A DNA stretch of 43,166 nucleotides from Deltaproteobacteria bacterium. Lineage in GTDB: Bacteria; Desulfobacterota; Syntrophobacteria; BM002. This document shows positions 25,648 through 34,773 of the stretch, piece after piece (position 1 is the stretch's first letter; each line of letters opens with the position of its first letter). Under the pieces are notes generated by a model. That model had not been told where the DNA came from and ran no database searches. It saw nothing but the letters and a program-made list of their open reading frames with translations. The DNA is taken from contig CP070735.1 in the NCBI GenBank assembly GCA_020347625.1, forward strand, positions 2,973,403 to 3,016,568. Reading direction: 5' to 3'. The position numbers and the translations under genes are program-made.

Positions 25648-26865
25648 TTAGCTTCTGTAATCGGCGTTAATCTTGACGTAATCGAGACTTAAATCACAGG
25701 TATAGACTGATTCCTCAGCGTCTCCCTGACAAAGATCGATGGTAATGGAAAATGTTGGCTGGATCAGAATCCGGCTAGCCTCCTTCTCCGCATCTTCGCT
25801 CACTAAGCGGCCATTCTCCACTAGTTTCACTTCTCCAAAAAAGAGCTGCACCCGATTGGGATCAAAGTCGATATTCGCTCGGCCCAGTGCAGCAAGAATA
25901 CGGCCCCAGTTGGCGTCCTCGCCGTAAAGAGCGGTTTTTACCAGGGGCGAGTTGGCAACGGTGCGGGCGCCACTAAGCGCATCAAGCGGACTGGATGCTC
26001 CCCTTACCTTGATTTCAACAAACTTGGTTGCACCTTCACCGTCTGCAACTATTTTCATTGCCAGATCCAGCAGAACCTCACGCAAGGCCAAGCGCAAGCG
26101 TTCGCCATCAGATGAGTTGGGGTCCTCAATGGGGCGGTTGGCCGCAAGGCCGTTTGCCAGGACGAACAGCGTGTCGTTGGTACTGGTGTCGCCGTCCACA
26201 GTAATCCGGTTGTAGGTACGCTGCGTTTCTTCTCGAACCAAGGTTTGCAGGGCTCCAGGGGTGATGGCTACATCAGTGACCACGAAGGAGAGCAATGTTG
26301 CCATATCCGGACAGATCATTCCGGCACCTTTTGCGATGCCAAGTACGGTGAAAGACCGCTCCTGCAGTCGGCTTCTTACAATGTGGAGTTTGGGTTTAGT
26401 GTCCGTGGTCATGATGGCGCGCGCCGCATCCAGCCAGCCGTCTGGACGTAGCATATTGGCTAGTTTGGGAAGATAATTGGCCAGCGGCTCATTGGGTAAC
26501 TCCATACCAATAACCCCAGTTGAGGCCACTAAAACCTCCTCGACGGGGCAGCCTACGGCGTCAGCTGTGATTTGAGCGGTGGCTTGGGCTCGTTGCAGGC
26601 CAACTTCACCGGTACAAGCGTTTGCGATGCCGCTATTGACCACAATTGCACGGGCTGTGTTCTTGGTCAGATGTGACCGGCTGAGAATCACCGGAGCCGC
26701 CTGCACCTTGTTGGTGGTGAAAACCCCGGCGGCGGTGGCTGGGACCTCACTCACAATGAGCGCCAGATCGGTCCGCCCCTGATAGCGTATTCCAGCAGCT
26801 ATAGCGCCTGCTTTGAATCCGGTAACGGTGAACTCTTCAGGAGGAGGTGGTTGGTCAGTTGTCAT
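25648..26865 (-). CDS. argJ: bifunctional glutamate N-acetyltransferase / amino-acid acetyltransferase
   Basis: Transfers acetyl from N-acetylornithine to glutamate (and often uses acetyl-CoA), recycling the acetyl group in arginine synthesis. It is a self-cleaving proenzyme; the conserved site is KGAGMICPDMATLLSF, cut before the Thr. AAGVFTTNKVQAAPV near the N-terminus and NDTLFVLANG are also diagnostic. I place the start at 26865 (MTTDQPPPPEEFTVTGF); an ATG at 26886 lies further inside a heptad repeat that contains several ATGs, so the start is not certain. About 405 residues, as usual. The nearby ArgA-like gene belongs to the same pathway. Confidence 0.95.
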   Translation of the reverse strand: MTTDQPPPPEEFTVTGFKAGAIAAGIRYQGRTDLALIVSEVPATAAGVFTTNKVQAAPVILSRSHLTKNTARAIVVNSGIANACTGEVGLQRAQATAQITADAVGCPVEEVLVASTGVIGMELPNEPLANYLPKLANMLRPDGWLDAARAIMTTDTKPKLHIVRSRLQERSFTVLGIAKGAGMICPDMATLLSFVVTDVAITPGALQTLVREETQRTYNRITVDGDTSTNDTLFVLANGLAANRPIEDPNSSDGERLRLALREVLLDLAMKIVADGEGATKFVEIKVRGASSPLDALSGARTVANSPLVKTALYGEDANWGRILAALGRANIDFDPNRVQLFFGEVKLVENGRLVSEDAEKEASRILIQPTFSITIDLCQGDAEESVYTCDLSLDYVKINADYRS

Positions 26866-26981
26866 TTCACATTTTTCATTTTTCATTTCACATTTCGCAT
26901 TGAGAATTTAGGTCGGAAGAACATTTCACCCATGCACAGGAATGACAGATGACAACTGCGCAATGCGAAATGTCAAATGGC
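26863..26981. repeat. heptad quasi-palindrome, CATTTCA words, overlapping the argJ start
   Basis: CATTTCA, CATTTTT, CATTTTT, CATTTCA, CATTTCG, CATTGAG, AATTTAG run from 26863 to 26911 without a slip. The mirror arm CAATGCG, AAATGTC, AAATGGC lies at 26961-26981. On the - strand the words place repeated ATGs before argJ. The vocabulary is shared with the element at 15088. Confidence 0.8.
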
Positions 26982-26988
26982 TCTGCGC

Positions 26989-29832
26989 TTACCTTCCACA
27001 GCACCTCTTGTATTTCTTGCCGCTACCGCAAGGACAGGGTTGATTGCGGCCAATCTTGGCTTTTCGTTTGGCCGGTTGCGGCTTTGAACCACCGCCAGAA
27101 TCGCCGTGACTGAAGTACATGGGCTGCTGCTGGGCCTCTTCTAGTTGTTCGGTTTCCTCCCTGGTTGCCACCTGAATTCTATAGAGAATCTGGATGATTT
27201 CACCTTTGATCTGGTCTATCATCTCCTGGAACATATCGAGCCCTTCACGCTTGTATTCGATAAGCGGATTTTGTTGGGCATAGCCGCGCAGTCCGATACC
27301 CTCCTTGAGTTGATCCATGGCGAGAAGATGCTCGCGCCACCTCTGATCCACTGTCTGGAGCATGATCAATCGCTCCATGTCTCGCGCGATTTCAGGGCCC
27401 CATTCTTTTTCTTTCTGAAAGTAAGTTTTACGAGCCTTTTCCAAGAGGAATTCGTAAATGGATTCTGGACTAAGGTCATCATCAGTCGTTTCTCCGAGAG
27501 TAACTGGTATGGAGAACTTGTTCAGAAAACCGTCCTCCAAGCCTCGCAGGTCCCACTCTTCCGGTGGGGAATCTTCTAGGATGTGACTATCCACCAAGTC
27601 ATTTACGATATCTTCGATCATGTCCAGGATAACCGGTTGGAGATCTTCCTCCTCTAGAGCTTGTCTACGCTGCTCATAGATAATCTCCCGCTGTTGGTTC
27701 ATAACATCATCATATTCGAGCAGTTGCTTGCGAATGTTAAAGTTTTGCGCCTCCACCTTTCTCTGAGCGTTTTCGATTGCCTTGGTAATAAGAGAGTGTT
27801 CGATGGGGTGCCCTTCTTCCATTCCCACCCGATCCATTAAGTTGGCGATGCGCTCGGCTGCGAAGATCCTCATAAGGTCATCCTCAAGAGAGAGATAGAA
27901 GCGAGAGGATCCCGGATCCCCCTGCCGACCAGCACGGCCGCGGAGCTGATTGTCAATGCGCCGGGCCTCGTGACGCTCCGTACCGATAATGTGGAGGCCG
28001 CCCATTTCCACCACTCCCTGACCCAAAACTATGTCAGTACCCCGCCCCGCCATGTTGGTTGAAATGGTCACTGCACCCCGTTGGCCGGCTTTAGCAACAA
28101 TTTCCGCCTCCTTTTCATGGTTTTTGGCGTTGAGCACTGAATGTTTAACGCCCTCTTTTGCCAGCATTTTACTCAACCGCTCGGACTTTTCGATGGAGAC
28201 GGTACCAACTAGAACCGGCCTTTCCATCCGGTCCAGCTCTTTAATCTCCTCCACCACTGCTCGATACTTTTCGCGTTCGGTCTTATAGATTACATCAGAG
28301 TTGTCAGCTCTGATCATGTTCTTGTTGGTCGGAATGAGCACAACTTCCAGGTCGTAGATCTTGGCAAACTCTGCTGCTTCAGTGTCGGCAGTACCTGTCA
28401 TGCCGGCGAGTTTCTCATACATGCGGAAATAGTTCTGAAAAGTGATGGTTGCAAGCGTCTGATTCTCCTGCTCTACTCTAACCCCCTCTTTGGCTTCCAG
28501 GGCTTGGTGTAAACCGTCACTATAACGACGACCGGGCATGAGGCGACCGGTAAACTCATCTACTATGACGATCTGGCCATCCTTGACCACATAATCCACG
28601 TCTTTGCCAAACAGGGCATAGGCCTTGAGCAACTGGTTGATCACGTGGTTGCGGGTGAGCTTTTGCTCATACTCGCTACTAATTCGATGTTTGCGTTCCG
28701 CCTTTTCTTCCGGTGAGAGGGTGGGGTCTTCGTTGATCCGGTGTATTTCCATGTCCAGCTCGGGCAGAACAAAGTATGTGGGATCGTTCTTGGCAATAAT
28801 GTCCTTACCGCGCTCGGTGGGATAGACATTGCGTTCCCGCTCTTCCACGACGTAAAAGAGAGATTCATCCACTTCGGAAAGGCGCTTGGCCAAGGAATAA
28901 TCCTGCTCCACATTCTTAAGGAGCTTTCGCATTTTCCCTTCTTCCAACATCTCCATAACCTGGCGATGCTTGGGAGCAGCCCGGTGAGCCCGGAGAAGCA
29001 TCTCACTCCCTTCATACTCCTGGTCCCCCTCCAGAAGTTTTCTGGTCTCCTGGATCAGTTGGCTAGCCAGCTTCTGTTGTCGCTGAAAGAGGTTGGCTAC
29101 AGGCGCTCGCAGCTTTTCGTAGTCTTTGATGGAATATTCTACCGGACCTGAGATGATCAGTGGCGTACGGGCTTCGTCAATGAGGATGCTGTCCACCTCG
29201 TCAACGATGGCGAAATTGAGTTCGCGCTGAACACATTCGTTGCGGTTGAATTTCATGTTATCCCGCAAGTAGTCGAAGCCGAATTCGTTGTTGGTGCCAT
29301 AAGTTACATCGGCAGCATAACCACTCTGCCGCTCCTGATCATTGAGCTGAGGAAGTATGACCCCCACGGACAGCCCGAGAAACTTGTAAATGGCGCCCAT
29401 CCATTCGGCATCACGGCGGGCAAGGTAGTCGTTGACCGTGACCACATGGACGCCGCCGCCGGTCAAGGCATTGAGATATACCGGCATGGTCGCAGCCAGA
29501 GTCTTCCCTTCACCGGTTTTCATCTCCGAAATCCTACCCTGGTGTAGGACGATTCCACCAATAATTTGAACGTCAAAAGGTCGCATCCCCAGGGTGCGTA
29601 TTGAGGCCTCCCGCACCACGGCAAATGCCTCGGGTAGGAGCTCATCCAGGGTAGCCTCCTGATCCAACTTTTCACGGAAGCGTGCGGTAGCAGCGGCAAG
29701 CTCCGCATCAGACCAGGATCGAACCTTCGATTCCAAAACATTCACCTGATCTACTATTGGGGCCAGCCGCCTGAGTTCACGCTCATTCTTACTGCCAAAA
29801 ATCTTTTTTATTGGGTTAGCCATTGCAATCAT
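26989..29832 (-). CDS. secA: preprotein translocase ATPase SecA
   Basis: Motor ATPase driving protein export through SecYEG. The 947-residue protein has the Walker A motif [14 protein letters not shown] near residue 105, the DEAD-type [20 protein letters not shown], the second motor motif [10 protein letters not shown] and [13 protein letters not shown], and a C-terminal SecB/ribosome-binding zinc motif [13 protein letters not shown]. Length is typical for the phylum. The first residues [13 protein letters not shown] offer two possible starts (29832 or 29823); neither has a clear ribosome binding site. Confidence 0.98.
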   Translation of the reverse strand: MIAMANPIKKIFGSKNERELRRLAPIVDQVNVLESKVRSWSDAELAAATARFREKLDQEATLDELLPEAFAVVREASIRTLGMRPFDVQIIGGIVLHQGRISEMKTGEGKTLAATMPVYLNALTGGGVHVVTVNDYLARRDAEWMGAIYKFLGLSVGVILPQLNDQERQSGYAADVTYGTNNEFGFDYLRDNMKFNRNECVQRELNFAIVDEVDSILIDEARTPLIISGPVEYSIKDYEKLRAPVANLFQRQQKLASQLIQETRKLLEGDQEYEGSEMLLRAHRAAPKHRQVMEMLEEGKMRKLLKNVEQDYSLAKRLSEVDESLFYVVEERERNVYPTERGKDIIAKNDPTYFVLPELDMEIHRINEDPTLSPEEKAERKHRISSEYEQKLTRNHVINQLLKAYALFGKDVDYVVKDGQIVIVDEFTGRLMPGRRYSDGLHQALEAKEGVRVEQENQTLATITFQNYFRMYEKLAGMTGTADTEAAEFAKIYDLEVVLIPTNKNMIRADNSDVIYKTEREKYRAVVEEIKELDRMERPVLVGTVSIEKSERLSKMLAKEGVKHSVLNAKNHEKEAEIVAKAGQRGAVTISTNMAGRGTDIVLGQGVVEMGGLHIIGTERHEARRIDNQLRGRAGRQGDPGSSRFYLSLEDDLMRIFAAERIANLMDRVGMEEGHPIEHSLITKAIENAQRKVEAQNFNIRKQLLEYDDVMNQQREIIYEQRRQALEEEDLQPVILDMIEDIVNDLVDSHILEDSPPEEWDLRGLEDGFLNKFSIPVTLGETTDDDLSPESIYEFLLEKARKTYFQKEKEWGPEIARDMERLIMLQTVDQRWREHLLAMDQLKEGIGLRGYAQQNPLIEYKREGLDMFQEMIDQIKGEIIQILYRIQVATREETEQLEEAQQQPMYFSHGDSGGGSKPQPAKRKAKIGRNQPCPCGSGKKYKRCCGR

Positions 29833-29879
29833 GAGTAATTCTCGCCTCGAAAAACCCGAGCCGGGTGTCGGGTAAGGGT

Positions 29880-30344
29880 TTAGGTTTCGATTATCATGGC
29901 AGTTTCATCGCATTCAGGAAATTTTACACATTTTAGGCAATCCGCCCAGATCTTGTGGGGGAGAGTTGCCTTGTCCACTTCCCGGAAGCCGAGTCTCTGA
30001 AAGAACTCCACCTGGTAGGTGAGAACGAAGATGCGGTGCAATCCCAGGGTAACCGCCTCAGACATACACGCTTCCACCAGTCTCTTGCCAATGCCTTGGC
30101 GGCGATAGGGCTCCCTTACAACCAGTGAGCGAATCTCGGCGAGGTCGTCCCAGCAAACGTGCATGCTGCAGGTGCCGATGATCTCTGGCTGCTCGTCATC
30201 CACGTAGACGAAGATATCCCGGAGGTTGTCATATAGTTCGCTAAGAGAGCGGGGCAGCAAATCACCTTGCTGGGCTTGGCTAGCCAGCAATTTTTGAACT
30301 TCGCGAACATCTCCGATTCTTGCTTTTCTAATCAAGCCTGACAT
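29880..30344 (-). CDS. ArgA-like GNAT N-acetyltransferase
   Basis: A 154-residue GNAT-fold protein closely resembling the short N-acetylglutamate synthases of anaerobes, which acetylate glutamate with acetyl-CoA for arginine synthesis. The acetyl-CoA site is seen in [20 protein letters not shown] (near residues 75-95). The N-terminal [20 protein letters not shown] and the Cys-rich C-terminus ([12 protein letters not shown]) match that subgroup. Proximity to argJ supports the role, but ArgJ may itself make acetylglutamate, so this enzyme could be anaplerotic. Substrate is inferred. Confidence 0.82.
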   Translation of the reverse strand: MSGLIRKARIGDVREVQKLLASQAQQGDLLPRSLSELYDNLRDIFVYVDDEQPEIIGTCSMHVCWDDLAEIRSLVVREPYRRQGIGKRLVEACMSEAVTLGLHRIFVLTYQVEFFQRLGFREVDKATLPHKIWADCLKCVKFPECDETAMIIET

Positions 30345-30427
30345 GTCGATTTTAGCCTAGGCGGTAATGATAGTCACTACTTTCTCAAACACCCGTCGCC
30401 ATCCCCCGACTGTTGAAGCGTTGCGGA

Positions 30428-31939
30428 TCACCGGTTGCGCCTGGTGTTGAGTCCGTACTTGGAGATCAACCTGGAGAGGTAGGTCCGTTGGATGCCCAAG
30501 ATCTTTGCCGTATCCTTGACGCTGCCGCCTTGATGATCCAGGTTGCGCTGGAGGAAGTCTCGTTTGAAGGAATCTAGCGCCTCCTTTAAGCTGCACCCCA
30601 GGAGTTCTTGAGCAGTATCTCCAGAGGGTGTTGCGCTGAAGGGAAGGTCCTCAGGTCTCACAACATGCTCGCCGCCACCCATCACCACTGCACGCTCGAT
30701 GGCGTTTTCGAGTTCGCGAACATTGCCGGGCCAGTGATAGTTTTGCATCACCTCTAGGGTGTTAGGGTCAAAAGCTAAATTGGCCGCGCCCCTGATGGAT
30801 CTATACTTATCCAAGAAATGTTGTGCCAAGACAAGGATATCGTCCCTCCGTTCCCTGAGTGGTGGGATGTAGATATGCACCACATTGAGGCGGTAGTAAA
30901 GGTCCTCTCGGAATGTTCCCCGTTTGACCTCTTCGAAAAGATTTTTGTTGGTGGCGGCAATGACTCGTATATCTACTTGCATAGGGCTGGGAGAACCCAC
31001 TCGATTGAATGTACCTTCCTGAATAACCCGCAGCAGTTTCACCTGCATGGAAGGGCTCATTTCGGCAACCTCGTCCATGAAGAGGGTTCCGCCGTCGGCA
31101 ATTTCGAGAACTCCGGTTTTTCGCGAGATGGCCCCGGTGAATGAACCCTTCTCGTGCCCGAACAGTTCAGATTCTAAAAGGGTGTCGGTAAAAGCTGCGC
31201 AGTTAACCACCATGAGCTTTTTCTTACGCCGCGGCCCTATCTTGTGAATAAGGCGGGCCACGAGTTCTTTGCCTGTGCCGCTTTCGCCGGTAATCAAAGT
31301 GGTGGTCTTGGAGTTGGCAACCTTGACAGCGTCGGCGATTACCTGTTCTATGGCCTTGCTGACACCGATAATTTCATAGCGGGACTCCAACTCCTTTTTC
31401 AGATAGATATTTTCATTAACGATATCTTTATAGTTACGGGCCCTCTCAATGGCGACGGATGAAAGTTCTGAAAAATGGCTGAGAATCTCCATGTCGGCTT
31501 CGCGGATTGGCTGGCCATCCTCGCGATCAATAATCTGGATGACACCAATAACCTCCTGCTTGCTCTTGATGGGCACACAGGCGATGGACTGGGTTTCAAA
31601 TCCAGTTGCCTCACTGATGGTGCTGTCCCAACGGGAATCTTTAGACACGTCGGGAACGAGTAAGGGTTTGCCGGTCAAGGCCACATGGCCGGCAATACCT
31701 TGACCCAACTCTATCTCAAATTTTTTAACCTCTTCCTTCGCCTCACCTGTTGCAACTTGGAAGTAGAGTTTTTTCCTACTCTTGTCGACCAACAAGAGGG
31801 AACTCGCTTTTGCCTCCATAAGCCTGGTCACCGATTCAATGATCATTTCCAATACACTATCAGTGTCCAGCACGGACGTAAGCAGCGGCGAGATATCTTT
31901 GAGTATACTTACTCGTGGGTCGGAGGGCCGATTTTGCAT
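30428..31939 (-). CDS. sigma-54 dependent transcriptional activator with GAF domain
   Basis: A 503-residue NifA-like enhancer-binding protein. The N-terminal GAF domain spans about residues 15-170. The AAA+ domain has Walker A GESGTGKE (218-225), the sigma-54 contact loop GSFTGA (265-270, a natural variant of GAFTGA) and Walker B GGTLFMDE (283-290). The C-terminal Fis-type helix-turn-helix is GGSVKDTAKILGIQRTYLSR. There is no phospho-receiver domain, so control is probably by a small molecule or partner at the GAF domain. It is divergent from the M23-bactofilin operon, whose upstream region has a sigma-54 type promoter, making that operon a likely target. Confidence 0.93.
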   Translation of the reverse strand: MQNRPSDPRVSILKDISPLLTSVLDTDSVLEMIIESVTRLMEAKASSLLLVDKSRKKLYFQVATGEAKEEVKKFEIELGQGIAGHVALTGKPLLVPDVSKDSRWDSTISEATGFETQSIACVPIKSKQEVIGVIQIIDREDGQPIREADMEILSHFSELSSVAIERARNYKDIVNENIYLKKELESRYEIIGVSKAIEQVIADAVKVANSKTTTLITGESGTGKELVARLIHKIGPRRKKKLMVVNCAAFTDTLLESELFGHEKGSFTGAISRKTGVLEIADGGTLFMDEVAEMSPSMQVKLLRVIQEGTFNRVGSPSPMQVDIRVIAATNKNLFEEVKRGTFREDLYYRLNVVHIYIPPLRERRDDILVLAQHFLDKYRSIRGAANLAFDPNTLEVMQNYHWPGNVRELENAIERAVVMGGGEHVVRPEDLPFSATPSGDTAQELLGCSLKEALDSFKRDFLQRNLDHQGGSVKDTAKILGIQRTYLSRLISKYGLNTRRNR

Positions 31940-31974
31940 GGAAAAACCTCCTTTATACGGTGTCGGTGTATTTA

Positions 31975-32003
31975 TTTGTATACTAAACAGCAGCCAACGT
32001 CAA
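31975..32003 (-). promoter_or_regulatory. putative sigma-70 promoter of the sigma-54 activator gene
   Basis: On the - strand TTGACG (32003-31998) is followed after 17 bases by TACAAA (31980-31975). A good AGGAGG ribosome binding site lies 7 bases before the activator ATG. Confidence 0.45.
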
Positions 32004-32071
32004 TAATTATAAGTGATTACTTGAACTTTCTTTTCCGACGAGTTGTTGAAAAGGGCGAGGATCACATATTT

Positions 32072-32086
32072 TGGCGCAAAATTTGC
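32072..32086 (+). promoter_or_regulatory. putative sigma-54 promoter
   Basis: TGGCGC, five bases, TTGC gives the strict GG-N10-GC spacing (GG at 32073-32074, GC at 32085-32086) of the -24/-12 promoter class. It points toward the M23-bactofilin operon about 335 bases downstream. The sigma-54 activator gene is immediately divergent. Confidence 0.55.
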
Positions 32087-32184
32087 TTAAAGAACAAATG
32101 AATTTGTGAGACAACAGTGTCATCCCTGAAGGCGGTAGATCCTTACTGGAGCTACTTAAGCTACCGCGATGGTTTAAAAAAAGC

Positions 32185-32213
32185 TTGACAGACCTTACGG
32201 TTTTAATTAAAAG
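32185..32213 (+). promoter_or_regulatory. putative sigma-70 promoter of the M23-bactofilin operon
   Basis: A perfect TTGACA (32185-32190) is followed after 17 bases by TAAAAG (32208-32213). The inverted repeat at 32215-32252 starts at the expected transcription start, so it would form a 5' hairpin in the mRNA or act as an operator. Confidence 0.5.
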
Positions 32214-32421
32214 TGGGCCCAATGTGCCATGAATCATCTCTGTGCTGGGCCCCGTTCTGAGACGGAATTATGCTGATATTTTCAAGGGGAATTAGCCACT
32301 TCACAATAACCTTTCTGCCCGGAACTCACCGGGATTTGGAATCCGAAAACTTTTCCGACCAGTTACCATCATCAAGAGTCTTTTTTGAAAACAGCTGCAA
32401 TACTCAAAGACAGGTGAGGGA

Positions 32422-33375
32422 ATGAAGCGAAAAAGAATAACAATAATGTGGATGCCATCGGTGAGCTCCAAATCTCGGACCTTTTCTCTTCCCCCAGTTC
32501 TCCTATACGTGTTTGTGGGCTTGCTTCTTATCTCATGGATATTGTTGGGAACAGGCGGATTTTTTGGAAATCGTCTCTATCGTGACTATATGCAGTTACG
32601 CGATGAAAATTCCTATCTTCTTGAAAAAGAAAGGGAATTGAACGCCCTGCGCGAGACCATGGAGCGCATCCAAAAAGACGAAAACACCATCCGGAATTTT
32701 CTTGGTCTGGACAAGAATGAGGGAGAGTCAAGCGGTCTTGGGCAGGGGGGTGAGCCGTCCCCAGATCTTTCCACCATTTCTCCCATAGATGCAATGGTGA
32801 CCAGCAGTACGGTATTTCCTGCCAAGCCCAGAAAAGTCTCCATCCTCGCGAGGGCTGAGCGTCTGGAATCCGACTTGCAAGAACTGGTGGAGATCATGCG
32901 GGGCCAGAGGCAGAGCTGGGACAGCACCCCGAGCATTATCCCAGTAGAAGTAAATGACTACTGGTTCTCTTCGGGATTCGGCTGGCGACGCAGCCCGTTT
33001 ACGGGCCTAAAAGAGTTCCACAATGGGCTGGATATCAGCAGCCGCAAAGGTACACCCATTGTTGCTCCTGCGGATGGCAAGGTTGTAAAAAAAGGATATG
33101 ACAAATATCTGGGAAAATATCTAAAGATAGATCACGGAAAAAAAATAATCACTACCTTTGGTCATCTCTCCGCCTGCAACGTGAGTCCTGGCCAGAAAGT
33201 CAAGCGGGGGGATGTCATCGCCCTTATGGGTAACAGCGGGCTCTCCACCGGTCACCATCTCCATTACATGGTCAAGGTGGGTGACAGGTGTGTGAATCCT
33301 CTTCACTACATTCTCAATGCAAGGGCAAATCGACTCCTGGTGCGCCCATTGAGAATTGAGGTTGGCGGACAATGA
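32422..33375 (+). CDS. membrane-anchored M23 family peptidoglycan endopeptidase
   Basis: A predicted zinc endopeptidase of the lysostaphin/LytM type acting on peptidoglycan cross-links in the periplasm. A membrane anchor spans about residues 24-46 after a basic N-terminus, followed by a coiled coil (about 55-95) and the M23 domain (about 190-300). The metal ligands are all present: His200 and Asp204 (FHNGLDIS), His248 (FGHLS) as catalytic His, and His281 in the HxH motif (HHLHYMV). GGTGAGGG precedes the ATG. Its stop overlaps the bactofilin start (ATGA). Confidence 0.93.
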   Translation: MKRKRITIMWMPSVSSKSRTFSLPPVLLYVFVGLLLISWILLGTGGFFGNRLYRDYMQLRDENSYLLEKERELNALRETMERIQKDENTIRNFLGLDKNEGESSGLGQGGEPSPDLSTISPIDAMVTSSTVFPAKPRKVSILARAERLESDLQELVEIMRGQRQSWDSTPSIIPVEVNDYWFSSGFGWRRSPFTGLKEFHNGLDISSRKGTPIVAPADGKVVKKGYDKYLGKYLKIDHGKKIITTFGHLSACNVSPGQKVKRGDVIALMGNSGLSTGHHLHYMVKVGDRCVNPLHYILNARANRLLVRPLRIEVGGQ

Positions 33376-33836
33376 AACTGAAGAACAACAAGAATAAAAA
33401 GGGACAAAACTTCTCTTTGGATACTCTCATTGGTGCCAACACTGTCTTCGAGGGCTCAATTCACAGCGACTGCAGTGTCTGTGTGGAGGGTAGCATCAGA
33501 GGCAGAATCGAGGCCAAAGGTGAGGTAGTAGTTGGCCGCCAGGGCAAAGTAGAGGCTGATATCTACGCAGATTCGGTTGTCGTAGGAGGCCAAATTGTAG
33601 GCAATATCAATGCTCGGAGCCGATTGGAGATCACTGCCACGGGGCGGGTGACCGGAGACATCGAGGCAACTACAATTACTGTTGCTGAAGGCGGGATGGT
33701 GGATGGTTTGTTTAAGATGATGGAGGACGTTGAATCCGCATATCCGCAGTTGGAAGATGGTTTGTCTGTCAAGGAAAACGATCAGTCCGACATCCAATCT
33801 CAGTCTGATCCCATCGAAAGCCTCCCCCAGGCGTGA
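33372..33836 (+). CDS. bactofilin family cytoskeletal protein
   Basis: A 154-residue polymer-forming bactofilin (DUF583). The central beta-helical core (about residues 18-115) shows the repeated Gly-containing turns, for example SVCVEGSIRGRIEAKGEVVV and ADIYADSVVVGGQIVGNINA. Bactofilins recruit or localise peptidoglycan enzymes, and pairing with an M23 peptidase gene is a known arrangement in curved or stalked bacteria. The ATGA overlap with the peptidase gene indicates coupled translation. Confidence 0.93.
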   Translation: MKLKNNKNKKGQNFSLDTLIGANTVFEGSIHSDCSVCVEGSIRGRIEAKGEVVVGRQGKVEADIYADSVVVGGQIVGNINARSRLEITATGRVTGDIEATTITVAEGGMVDGLFKMMEDVESAYPQLEDGLSVKENDQSDIQSQSDPIESLPQA

Positions 33837-33943
33837 GATTTATTCCACATTCGGCCCACAATCGAGCGGTGATCAACGATTCACGAAGTGAGCAGGGATA
33901 CGAACCACCCTTCAGAGCTTCGGATGTGAGGTATTAGCCCTTG

Positions 33944-34771
33944 ATGAATTCGGGCAGGCAAAGCGACTATTTAGTAACCATTTTTTCCAGACACAAGGGT
34001 AAGACTCGTTCCTTCTACCTGAGTCGCCGCTTTCTCTTTCTAACTCTGGGCATGTTGATTCTTCTGGTGGTAAGTTTATTTTTTTCGGGGCAAGCTTTTT
34101 TCCAAGAAAGAGGGGAGCGTCAACGGTTGCAGCAGAGGGTTGCCTTGCTCGACCAGATGGTAAGTGAATTTGAGGAGGGCTCGAACAAGCAGGGGGGACC
34201 TCTTCCAGAAATCAAGGTGGAGCCTGCAGTTGAGCCAAAAGAAAGGGCTGAACCCGTACAAGAGAAAAAAGATGTGGTCGTAGAGCCCCCAGAATCAGAA
34301 GCCCGCAACACTACCGTAACAGCAACCGTTCAACCCCCACTGCAGTTTTCTGCCAAGATCGATGACGCGAAGGTCGCCCGCCTTGAAGATGCGAGAGAAG
34401 GCTTTCGTTTTGATTTCAAGCTGGTTAACCTTGTGGGTGAACCCATATCCGGTAATGTGGCAATCATTGCCTCACTGAGACCGCCACACCAACCTCGTTT
34501 CGTCTCCTTCCCCAGCATGCAATTGGTTGAAGGGATGCCGGTGAAATTGCGAAAGTCCGTTGGCTACAATATTCGCTATTTCAAGTACGTAACCGGCAGA
34601 TTCTACTTTCCTTTCGATTACTCCGAGTCTTTCCGTATCTTGGTTTACAATCAAGACGAGGAACTGATCCTGGACGCCACTATCCCTGCCGAGGAAGTGA
34701 CTGGGCACAGGCTCTTATCTGAAGAGCCGGCCCGATCCGCCACTCCTTCCGATCCATCTTTGAGCTCTTAA
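33944..34771 (+). CDS. membrane-anchored protein of unknown function, bactofilin operon
   Basis: I do not recognise a family. The protein (275 residues from ATG 33944; a TTG at 33941 is directly adjacent and slightly better spaced from GAGGT) has a basic N-terminus, one membrane segment (about residues 28-50), a coiled-coil stretch (RLQQRVALLDQMVSEFEE), a Pro/Glu/Val-rich linker (about 85-130) and a C-terminal globular domain of about 130 residues rich in beta-strand-like segments, probably periplasmic. The topology parallels that of the M23 protein in the same operon. It ends two bases before the convergent eIF2B-like gene. Confidence 0.8.
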   Translation: MNSGRQSDYLVTIFSRHKGKTRSFYLSRRFLFLTLGMLILLVVSLFFSGQAFFQERGERQRLQQRVALLDQMVSEFEEGSNKQGGPLPEIKVEPAVEPKERAEPVQEKKDVVVEPPESEARNTTVTATVQPPLQFSAKIDDAKVARLEDAREGFRFDFKLVNLVGEPISGNVAIIASLRPPHQPRFVSFPSMQLVEGMPVKLRKSVGYNIRYFKYVTGRFYFPFDYSESFRILVYNQDEELILDATIPAEEVTGHRLLSEEPARSATPSDPSLSS

Positions 34772-34773
34772 CC

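Larger units (their letters stand above)
31940..32421. other. 482-base divergent regulatory region
   Basis: Lies between the activator gene (-) and the M23 peptidase gene (+). It holds a promoter for the activator, a sigma-54 type and a sigma-70 type promoter facing the peptidase gene, an inverted repeat GCGGTAG (32132-32138) / CTACCGC (32161-32167), and GGGCCCA (32215-32221) / TGGGCCC (32246-32252). Either inverted repeat could be an activator or operator site. No gene is seen. Confidence 0.6.
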
